From Xiphydria camelus (lineage: Eukaryota; Arthropoda; Insecta; Hymenoptera; Xiphydriidae): 64,000 bases of DNA. A model generated the notes under the pieces. That model was not told the DNA's origin. It saw only the letters and a list, made by a program, of their open reading frames with translations, and searched no databases. A program made the translations under genes and the position numbers. Positions within the stretch are counted from its first letter, which is position 1. The number at the start of each line of letters is the position of its first letter. The stretch spans positions 14,470,573-14,534,572 of the forward strand of contig OY783201.1 in assembly GCA_963678675.1 (NCBI GenBank), written 5' to 3'. Positions 1-10,200 of this stretch are shown in pieces.

Positions 1-425
1 AAATTGATTTTTTTATTTCTTTTTCTAATAAGTTCAAGAAAGTAAATACTTGGCCGATATTGCGCCACTTTAAAACTTAAAATGAATCGGAATATACGCG
101 CGCCTGGCGACTCCAGCGCCGCTAGTGAGCCTAGTCAGAATTAAAAGTCGTCCATTTCGAGTTGCCCATCTTATTTTATTTATTTTTATTTCATCTGTGA
201 TATTAAGTACCTACCTAATCTTTGTACTTGCAATAAGTAAGGGGAAAGCGTTAAATTTGGCGTCTTAACGCCATACTGTTTTAATTTTAGTCATATATGA
301 TTAGATTGGATTTGTGATGGTGTATGGCGGTAAGTCGGGAGGGAGTGTTGAATTTGGCGCCTTACCGCCATACTCCATCTGTGGCGACATCTGGTCCCAT
401 ACGATTACTATATCTTCTATAGGTA
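1..425. repeat. Left edge, intergenic or intronic, with short repeats
   Basis: No gene is visible. A roughly 29-bp motif containing AATTTGGCG and CGCCATACT occurs twice in direct orientation (249-277 and 347-375). GTATGGCGGTAAG at 322-334 is inverted at 361-373, so the second copy can fold. This stretch probably belongs to the large last visible intron of SLC12A8. Confidence 0.4.
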
Positions 426-1212
426 TAGTCCGTTCACGACATCAGACTTAAAATGTGACAGCTCGGAAAATATATAATCCCTGGACGCAAACACGTGCTC
501 GAAGCGTGGCTTCCGATAATGACAACGAAATTTTCTTGAAAAAGAGTTGTCATGCAAAAGCATTTATTACGTAGCATACAGGTTCATTATAGGAATACGT
601 AATGCTATTAAGAAGAATGTTATTCCTATTTAATAAAAATCTATGAGGATTAGTATAATACGACAAATCTTTTTCTATTCGACATTGGTATCCCTGTGCG
701 GATTATAGAGAGTCCGATGAAATATCCAGTGACGTACTATGAATTTGCGTCATCGATCGAATTTCGGTAATAATAATAAATATGAAGTGTTATCATCTCT
801 TTATATACACAAACTTTCTTACTTCTTAAAACTGAGTATTTTTCTATTAAAGTACGTATGTAATTCGAAGAGATTATATATGGATATAAATTATGTGATT
901 TTGTATTTCATCGAGGGCCCTTCAATAATGGATATACGGAGTTGCATTGAGATGACTGACCGCACAACAGTATTGTGCACAGAAAAAATAGTGCCAATAG
1001 AAATATCAAATTTCTAAATATTTCATAATATTATAGAATAAATATAATATCAATTTACTCTCGTGATTAATTTAGTGATTTTCATATTGTGGGAGAAACA
1101 TACAAGGTAAATTACGGGTTATGTTTATTCTCCACGTGAGTGCTCTTGAGATCGTGGCTAAGCATAATTAATATTTTATTTGAGAAAGTGGAGTATTGTT
1201 TATAAATTAACA

Positions 1213-3493
1213 ATGGGAAAGGAACACGTCGACGAAGCTTTGAAGAGGACCATTCCTGGAGTTTTGGCACGATTGAACTCTGCTATCGAACAGGGAAAAG
1301 CGATTGTAGATGGCTCTCCGATATCATTCGTAGCATACCTTTTTGGTATCCACGAAATTACAGTTCGGAAGTATGCCAAGTATGATCCGGCATTAGCTGA
1401 CAATGAGTCGAGAGAAAAGAAAGGAAGAGTCATTCCCAACATCTCCCTGGCGATGGTGGACGATATGACACGCCATACGATTCGCAATGTGGTATATGAC
1501 ATGCGCTCGAAAGGGTGTCATGTTACTATTACCACATTGCTTCAAGAGATCAACCTTCGTGGGATCGATTTCAATGGAGGCAGGACGACGCTTTACAAGC
1601 TGCTGCACCAAATAGGCTTCAGGTACAAGATCGACGATGGACGTCGTGTCTTGATCGAATCGCCGGATGTCCAGCAGAAAAAGATTAACTTCGTCAGGGA
1701 GTATATGCGAAATGAAAATTCGCAGTATCCATTAAAAGTTATTTTTCTAGATGAAACTTGGATATTCTCCAAGGGTTCATCTATGAATACCTGGGTGGAT
1801 GATGATATCTCCTCTTCTGTTCGTAAGAATACGACAGAGGGCAAAAGATTTACCATCCTCCATGCAGGGTCGAAGGATGGTTTCGTGGATGGTGCCGGTC
1901 TTATATTTGTGGCAGGAACAAATAAAGGGGACTACCATGAGCAGATGAATTCTGCTAATTTCGAGATGTGGCTGGAGGAACAACTGCTGCCGAACTTGGA
2001 AGAACCTTCATTGCTGATTATGGACAATGCTCCATACCACAGCACAGCAGTGAAACAACAGCCAACAACAAGTTGGAGGAAGGAAGAATATGTAGGCTTC
2101 TTAAAGAAGCTAAACGTGCCAATCCCAGAAAATGCTACCAGAACAGCATTACAGAACCTGGCTTTTAAGAATAAAACCCAGAAGAGGTAACATGTGTTTT
2201 AACATAATTCGATTTTCAATCACTTGGATGATAAATAAAAACTAATTCTAACTTCATAAGATTTATATTAAATAATACTTTTTCATAAGTATAAATTTAT
2301 GAAAATCTGTTTTTAATGTTTATCTTCATATCTGATTCTCTATCAATAATTTTTCAAATTCTGTAATTTAACACTAACATTATTTCTTACTCTTTGCCTG
2401 CACAATTTTTTGGTTTTTGCATGCCACTTGTCTCACTATATCTTTTGCATCTCATACTAGATTTCGAACAGATGAAATCATTCATGCTTATGGGCATCAA
2501 GTTCTTCGATTGCCCCCATACCATTGTACTTTTAATGCGATTGAGCTTGTCTGGGGGCAAGCAAAACGGTAAGACCTATTATAATATCTTTCATTTCAAT
2601 CACTTTTCACTAACATTTAATCACTTTTGCATGTTAGTTCGATAAAGCTTTGTTCCATTTTAATTCCCATCGTAGATTTTGCCACTTGTCATTTATAGTT
2701 ATATAGTAAAATATGAAATAGAGAATAACTTATTGCAGGAAGTATAATGCCATTATAAACGAAGGACGGAAGTTTGACAAAGAAACAATTCGAGAGTCTT
2801 GGAAGAGAGCCCTAGCTTCCGTTACCCCAGAATGGTTCGATAACATTTATAGTTTGATCAGAAGTCCGTCTTTTAATTTATTTCCTACCAGATTATATTT
2901 CTTTGAAACAAATGTCAGAAACATATGAACAAAAATTTTGTAAATATTACTTTGTTTCTGACTTTTGTCACTGGTATGTCATATGAACGATTTAAATTAA
3001 CAGCTGGACCTGAGCCGTATTCTAAACCATTTCGATACTTTCGGTAATCATCAAGGATTGGTGTATCTTAATTTGTATATTCTACACTTCTTGAATATTT
3101 CCTATATAAATACATCCAATCATGTTGTGTACGTGAAAGTATCGGAATGGTACAGAATACAAAATCATTTAAATTTAAATGTTATATGTTTGTAACATGT
3201 AACATTTAATGGAAACTATTAAATGTTTCAACGATGTGATGCAAGCAATTTTTTTTATGCACACATTGAACCGTTCTACCTTGTGCTACTTCCTGGCATA
3301 TCATACTTCTATTGTCTTCTTATTATACAACTGTATGCATTTCTATTTTAGCTGGGCGAATAGCGTGAGGCATGTAAATCAAATAATCGAAGAAGAAGCT
3401 AAAAAGCTGACGTATCCAGATGGATTCATTGTGCAGCCCATCATCATAAACCTTCACGACAGTGATTCAGACGAGAATGGTAATAATGAATGA
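1213..3493 (+). CDS. DDE transposase of the IS630-Tc1-mariner element, four exons
   Basis: Exon 1 is 1213-2186. I chose the ATG at 1213 because the upstream in-frame starts are not ATG. It contains a putative DNA-binding N-terminus, then VIFLDETW (first catalytic Asp) and LLIMDNAPYHS (second Asp). Exon 2 is 2461-2568 and reads LRLPPYHC followed by NAIELVW, which supplies the catalytic Glu. Exon 3 runs from 2739 to about 2852. Exon 4 is 3352-3493 and ends in an acidic DSDSDEN tail. Junctions 1/2 and 2/3 use GT-AG with matching phase. The exon 3 donor is not clear: no GT gives the right phase near 2852, so the copy may be damaged there. With this splicing, 81 residues separate the second Asp from the Glu, far more than the 34 of Tc1. 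It is a cut-and-paste transposase that would act in the nucleus; activity is doubtful. Confidence 0.7.
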
Positions 3494-3726
3494 ACATCAC
3501 TAATTTTCCAAAGAATGGAAACATGGTCATGGTAATTTTGCATTTTCATTAAAATGTAGCATCTAAGGCAATGTACTAATTATTCATGTCTGTTTAATGA
3601 AATATAATTATAATGCAGTTTTTTTCCAGATTAGCAGAAGTAGAGATTCTATTTATCTCTTGCCAGATAACGAAGCATACAGCTACTTTTACGTCTGGAG
3701 AAGGTGATATGCCATTCGTTTTTATA

Positions 3727-4187
3727 CAGGGTGTTCATTTTAAAACTTACCACCCACGTTATCTGCGTAGAGACATATTTCTGAAAATCGCCGAGACACG
3801 TCAACAAAATTATTGAGGGGGAACATTTTTTATAAAAATTCGACGCCCCCCCCCCCTCAACCACCTGACTCCGGGGGCGGTAACCCCAATATTCTTAAAT
3901 GGAACAGGGGGTCGAGTGATACCTCATTTTAACGTCAAATTTGAAAAGTAGGACGTCAAAATGTACACAATTAAAAGCCCTTTAAAATGAGGTATCACTC
4001 GACCCCCTGTTCCATTTAAGAATATTGGGGTTACCGCCCCCGGAGTCAGGTGGTTGAGGGGGGGGGGGTCGAATTTTTATAAAAAATGTTCCCCCTCAAT
4101 AATTTTGTTGTCGTGTCTCGGCGATTTTCAGAAATATGTCTCTTTACGCAGATAACGTGGGTGGTAAGTTTTAAAATGAACACCCTG
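3727..4187. mobile_element. Foldback (hairpin) element, about 205-bp arms, TA-flanked
   Basis: The left end CAGGGTGTTCATTTTAAAAC is repeated inverted at the right end, and each end is followed by TA. The arms are almost identical over about 205 bp, including poly-C and poly-G tracts and a TGAGGTATCACTCGACCCC segment. The loop is short, near 3950. It has no coding capacity and sits inside the 426-4786 transposon, so it is the younger insertion. Confidence 0.85.
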
Positions 4188-4955
4188 TATAATTAATCTT
4201 TTATAGCGACCGTATGAAATTCTCCTTATATTTTTCAGATTTAAATTAGTTGGAGTTCAACTTGGAACTTGTTTCATAATAAAAGATGTAATCCCAATAA
4301 ATTGGAAAAATTGTATGAGGTTCATTTACATGCAATTAATGTAATATGATAATGTAAAATTTTCTTTTTTCTTTTCAGTTTCTCAGTGGTTTGAAGTTCG
4401 GTTGACTCTTCATAAGAAGATTATTTAAATATATTATATCTATTTTTAAGTACACAGATTAGATTTTATTGTGTAGTATTATAAGAAATAGTTGTGAACC
4501 GTTTGTATTTGTAATTATATCATTTAATTGTTAATATACATTTAATAATTTTTGTTTAGACGTATACTTGAATAAGTTACAACATTGTTAAAAGCTTCTA
4601 TTTATTTATTTCTATTTCCTCTTTCGACCTCTTGAAGGTCTTAGTCTCCCGAAGCATTTCAAATACTCCGCATAAAGTGAACACGTAGGAATTTCCCTAG
4701 CGGCACTACTTTCTGGAAACGCGCCATTGATATGACGTCACGTCACATTGCTCCCAACCCATTAGTCTGATGTCGTGAACGGACTGTATATAGGTATGAT
4801 TCAGTTGTGCCGCGAAGCTGTACGCGTGAGCTGCTTTCTAATAAAGACGTGCCAGAAACAAAGGACTGCTTTTGTTCTTCGTGAACCAAAACCACGCTCT
4901 CCTAAATCCTCAATAACCATCAACTACCTACCTACTACCTACATCGCTGTTTTAG

Positions 4956-5965
4956 GTGTGCAGTTGGGCAAAACGAGGGTAACGTTTCAGGTCTAGCAGA
5001 TTGTATAAGAGCAATCCCTCGACACGCTTTCAATCACCATGAGCAATGTAATTCCAATTGGTATGGGTACGTACAACGTGCAGAAACGTATAGTCATTCT
5101 ACTATTGGAGACGGGCTTCAAAATGAAACTTTGTTTGATGCTCTAACAGACTTCTTCGGTGCTTTAGCGGAGAATGCACCAAAATTCGCTTTTTCCTCCT
5201 CAACAAATATCAATGAGAGCTTCAATGCGTCTCTCTCGAGAAAAGCTCCCAAAGCAATTTGCTACAATAAAAGCACTGCTTTAGACTACCGAGTAGCAGC
5301 TACAGTAGCCGAAAAAAATGAGGGAGAAAGTTACGTCATTACGTCTATGACAAATTGAACTTGAGCTACAGTGAGAACTTTGTTAAACATGTTGAACAGT
5401 CTGCCATTAAAAGCCGAAAGACAGCAGAATATCGTAATACTATCGAGGCAAAGAAGCGACGAGTTGAGTTGGCTTACGATCGAGCTGCACTTCGTCATAG
5501 AAAATAAATGACTGAAGGGGTTTCCTATGAATCTGGTATGAATCTGTTAAATTTGGGTGAAAGGAAACAGTTTAGAGAGCCAGGTGAAAATGATGAACTT
5601 CTTGAAACTTCTGAAAATGTTGAACTAAACCACGAAAAATATTGTTTTGTCTATTTTGATCTTGAAACTTCGAATTTTTCGATTAATTGTTCTATTCTCT
5701 GCAAATCGCTCTTGCCTGGGGTACTCAAAAATTCAATAAGTACATCAAACCCCCGCGAGGTATTGACCCTAGAGCATCTGCTGTTTACGGGTTTAGAATG
5801 CAGGGATCAGAGTTGAAAAATCATGGTTTTGTTGTGCCTTGTGTTTTTCATTGGAAGATGCGATCAAAGCAATGATTGATTTTTTGTCAGATGTGATAAG
5901 CCTTGTGTGCAGGTAGTCCATAACTGCATGAGATTCGACGCTCCTCGACTGCTACATAATAATTT
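4956..5965 (+). pseudogene. Mutator-like transposase with DEDDh exonuclease, decayed fragment
   Basis: An acceptor-like TTTTAG precedes a frame reading VGQNEGNVSGLADCIRAIPR, then an HHEQC motif and SSTNINESFNASLSRKAPKA up to a stop at 5356. The frame then shifts and continues through a basic region to another stop near 5506. A later frame shows VYFDLET (about 5647), typical of the first Exo motif of DEDDh nucleases. After a frameshift comes GIDPRASAVYGF, and after another HNCMRFDAPRLL, matching the last Exo motif. Insect proteins joining a Mutator-like transposase domain to such an exonuclease have this order. At least three frame breaks make it a pseudogene. Upstream coding is missing. Confidence 0.65.
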
Positions 5966-6235
5966 GCAAATTTTAATTGCAAAGGCAATAATTTCAATCC
6001 TTCACAAGTTTGTTATTCTTGTTATAACCACCACATAAACACGTTTCATTTGTCGACCGGTTGCTACACATATTTAAACGATAAGCACTCTTGGAAAATT
6101 TAAACTCATATTAAAGTACATTAAATTGTCTTTCAAACAGCAAATTTTGTTTTGCTCTGATGAACAGTTTCTAAAAAAAATATAGTTAAAGTCAAACGTT
6201 TATAGTGAGCCGATTTCTATGCACGCAAGTTTATA

Positions 6236-6480
6236 ATCACATGTTATCATATAAAATTGGATATAATCGGATCCGAAATTTGTCTTTATCCCATTACATA
6301 TGAAAAACTAAGCATATGTAATCATATAATAATCATGTATGATGAGACATGATTATATAATATACCTATATTTAGATCCAAGTGAAATCGAAAATTTTGA
6401 ATATGATTATATTATATAGTTCATCATATACAATCAGATAGGGGAAAATTTTGGATCTGATTATATTCAATTACTAGCGA
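6236..6480. repeat. AT-rich palindromic repeat (ATATGATTATAT family), copy 1
   Basis: The stretch is dominated by variants of ATATGATTATAT and by TTGGATATAATCGGATCCGA. The same wording recurs at 51497-51637 and 52241-52290, so it is a dispersed, probably non-autonomous element. No ORF of interest. Confidence 0.5.
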
Positions 6481-6521
6481 TCGCCCGGCACTTCGTTTGC
6501 ATGGGTGCTAGATATATGCTA

Positions 6522-7120
6522 TCACGGACTTTATTGCATATCTATTTTTGTTCTAGAATTCGCCTATACATCATTTTTATACATCTTTTACTGTAAAGGC
6601 AGCATTTTCCAAAAACTCGTCCATTTGTCCGTTTTAAAATGACCTACGTCACTAAAATCATCACTCGTCAGCTCCTTTTTGTCAAAACCTTATGAAATAC
6701 AGCCTGTGTCCATTTAGAAAGTCCAGGCTTCTTAGCAGTGAAATTTTTTTTTTAATCGAATCAGTAGTTCAGAGATTATCCCCGACAAATGAAGGGTACA
6801 GGAATAAAACAGGGAATATCCACTTTTCGTTGAAAATTGGGTTTTTATCGCTATCTATAGTATTTTATGTGCACTTTTTGGTGGTAGGACTGTTACAAGA
6901 ATAAAACGATAGATGTCCACAGAAAATGCAAATAAAATATTAGTATACAGGCATAAAACAAGAGATCTCCAAGCTTAAAAAGCTTAATTTCTCAAGATTT
7001 TGTTTTTGTGATATTCCCTGTTTTATTCCTGTACCCTTCAAATTTACAAACATGTCTTCTTAATTATATTAGTATAGATGTATGATCATATATTATGATT
7101 ATGTACAAATGTGACATATC
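6522..7120 (+). repeat. Dispersed repeat, paralogue of 43146-44725, split by a MITE
   Basis: From TTTATTGCATATCTATTTTTG to about 6790 this matches, with scattered differences, the sequence on both sides of the DD41D transposon at 43207-44516. It is therefore a related, unoccupied copy of that target. It is in turn interrupted by the 249-bp MITE at 6791-7039. Confidence 0.65.
6791..7039. mobile_element. MITE with AAAT target duplication
   Basis: GAAGGGTACAGGAATAAAAC at the left end is inverted at the right end (GTTTTATTCCTGTACCCTTC). AAAT flanks both sides (6787-6790 and 7040-7043). The interior has no coding capacity. Confidence 0.75.
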
Positions 7121-7290
7121 TGTGAAGCCTGCATTTCTCTTTCCACCGGGCCGTGAGTTCTACTGATATTCGAATGGAAAGCTCTCTTCCCAATCAAGAG
7201 CCTCAATAGAGGGTCACGTCAAGGACTAAAGAAAGCAGAACGCCCGCCCGACAGTGAGACTCGAGAGACTACTGTATTCGTTATACTCAC

Positions 7291-10200
7291 CTTCGTTAAC
7301 ATGTATGAAGCTCCCAACCGAGAAATCCACTCCTGCGAGAAGTAATATCAGCAGGAGAACAAATTGCAGCTTGACGACCCATTTAACACCGGCTACGTTT
7401 ATTATGGACAGAAGAACGACGGCCCCGCAAGCGAATCCGCGCTGGGCCCAGGCAGATTCGAGTCCGACAAGGCCTGCGACGGACTCGCCGAATCCCAGTA
7501 CGTTCAGAGCGCAACCGACAGCCTGCGGAAAGACCAAGGATATACCGATGAATTCTAGGAACAAAGATGAAACTCTCTACTGTGAGGATGAAAAGCCACA
7601 TCTCTTTAAGGGGTTAGGTCCACTTGTGGCAAGCGAATGTACGAGATTTTCTCCATTTTTTTTGGCAGCATAATAAATATTGATTTGAAAACGATTAATA
7701 CTGTCGATTAGTACATGTTTTCAAGTACTTGTACAAATTTTTTCATAAAAAAAAGATTTCAAAATGGCGGAGCTGCAGCTGTTTTCCGGAAGTGCCTTTT
7801 TTTGAGCATCAGTGGCGGTGGACATAATAACCCGGAAACAGTTCATCCAAAATCAAAATTTGAAAAATATTTGGTTAGTATATTGTATTGGCTTGTGCTT
7901 GAACGAAGGATTTGTCAAAATTATGATTTTTTAAAAAATGGCGGCACTTTTTACAAAAAGTAACATTTTTAAAGGTCTTCAATTTTCGGTTTTTTCGGTG
8001 TAAAAAAAATTTGTCCACAAACAATGAAAATCCTGCGTTCAAGCACAAGCTATTATCATGACAAACAAGCAGAAAAAAATTTGGTGATGATCGATGTACT
8101 AGATTTTGAGTAATCGTGTCCACCGCAAAGGTGTTTTTTGAAAAACACGATTCTGAGATAATCGCGTTTAAAGTTTTGAGTTGCGCGGCCGAGCGGCGAG
8201 GCGGCACGCTATAAATGCCTATAATTCCGGTTCTAATGCTCTGATCATTATAAAATTTGGTTAGCATATTCTTGAAGGCTTATTATTAACGAATATGTGC
8301 AATAAAAATTTTTTCGATTCTCCCGACCCTGACAAGTGGACCTAACCCCTTAATTCAAATGAAAAATATCTTAATCGCGTCAGTAAAATAATAAAACATC
8401 GTAACTTTTTTTTTGTGTGAAAACCACGTAACTCAAAACTTCAAGGGAAAAATCATCGTACATCTATTTTCCTTTGAGTATGTGCGTGATTAATTTCTCT
8501 GTAGGTATTGATAATGTAACTTATCTATGCTTCGCTAAAATATTGAAATGAAAAGTTACTGCGTCTTATAAATGCTACTGTTACGTTACGGAAAACTGTG
8601 ACGTAGAAGTGTGAGCAATCATAATAGGCCAGTCACCAGAGAACAAAAAATCGACCTAAACATCACACAATTAGGAGCAGGCAGATTAAAATGGATGTAT
8701 GGGTTCATTTAGGTGTAAATTGGAGGAATCTCGGTTTGCACGGACGATTTCAGAGCGGAGGACAGTGAAATAAGCTCGAAAGGTGGGACTCTTTACCTTT
8801 TGCACTGTATCTCTGGAACTATGCAGAAATATGACAAATTCATATAGTACTGTCTGTTTTTCTACTTTACGATGAAGCAAATGCGACCTCGTGGAACTCG
8901 CTACGATGAACAGTTTCCGGGGTATAGAGATTCAAAGTTAGACTAAAAATGAGGAAAATCGTTCGAAAGTCGATACTTTTTATGTGTTATCTCGTCAAAT
9001 AATCCGGTGCCTCGGACGAGAAAAAAGTCTAGCACGTGAAGTAGTCTCTGCGCGTCGAAAATCAGCGTTGCAAGTTAATAAATGTACTGTGGCTTCCCTT
9101 GTGGCTTACAGTGAGTCGTCACGCAACGCGGACTCTTGAAGCGCAGAGACTCTACTTCACGACTTCATATCTCTCCTATTAATCGTAGTGAGATCTGCGG
9201 GGTCGCGTTTTCTTCGTCGCACAGTCTAGTTTAAATGACGTTCTACGCGTTTCTCTCGTCTGTCACCGCAAATTTTTATCGAGGTACGTATAAAAAGTAT
9301 CGATTTTCGAGCGATTTCACACTGTCTTTTTTAATGTATACCTAAATGAACCACTTCATCCACTAATCTACCTGCTCTTAATTGATTTCATGCATTTTAA
9401 TTTTATTCCGTTGCATTTCTATACTAAATAATGCTGATAAAAATTGTAAGCATATTTTTCTGATGAATATTTAGAAGCTAGAAGTTAGAAACTATTTATA
9501 TTGGGTCTATACATAATTCCGTAGCGAAATCCCGACAGGTGTCGTTCGCAGTTGTTTTTCCGCTCTCACATGTGTCAAAAGTATGAAGTGTCGTACATTA
9601 AATGAATGCTGAAATTTGTGCCATTTTAAGAAAGTATTCATCGAGATCCGTGACGTATACGAAGTTTAATTATATTTTGAACATGGAAAGGCAAAAATGC
9701 ATCGCAAACCCACAAAAAAATATGCGCTGTGTACGGAGAGAATGCCGTAAGCGAGTGTGTCGGAAGTGGTTTGCGAAATTTCGTTGCGGAGATTTTGATC
9801 TCGAAGATGCTCCTCGCTCTGGTCAGCCAGTCACTACTGATGTCGATCAAATCAAGGCTTTAATCGACTCCGACCGGCATTTAACGACTACAGAGATCGG
9901 ACGTAACCTCAACATTAACCCTTCAAAGCCGGAGTTTTTTAACGCGTTGACGTCCCATGAGTCACATGTGATTCATACAGAAACGTCGCTGTATGTCCAT
10001 GAGCATGTGTCATTGCCGTATGCACGGTGGTTTCATTTTTGGACGTCGTGGGATGGAAAAAAATTCCTTATGGGGACGTATGGAGTGTTGAGAATGCTGT
10101 TGCCATATGGTAACACCAGCCTTTGGAGGGTTAATCAATCAACTGTTTCGAGGCATTCACGGAAGCTTCGGATGGTAAACAAGTTTGATGTTTTGGTGCC

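Larger units (their letters stand above)
426..4786 (+). mobile_element. IS630-Tc1-mariner transposon, 4.36 kb, intron-containing transposase
   Basis: The ends are inverted repeats of about 23 bp: AGTCCGTTCACGACATCAGA at 427-446 and its reverse complement at 4766-4785. Each end is flanked by TA (424-425 and 4787-4788), the target duplication of this superfamily. The interior holds a spliced DDE transposase gene (1213-3493) and a foldback element inserted downstream of it (3727-4187). At 4.4 kb, with introns, it is much larger than a canonical 1.3-1.7 kb Tc1 or mariner element. It lies just left of a Mutator-like pseudogene that it may have landed beside. Confidence 0.8.

Noticed and set aside
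739..1017. 92-codon plus-strand frame upstream of the first transposase
   Set aside because: Low-complexity, AT-driven composition, no homology, and it lies in the subterminal region of the element.
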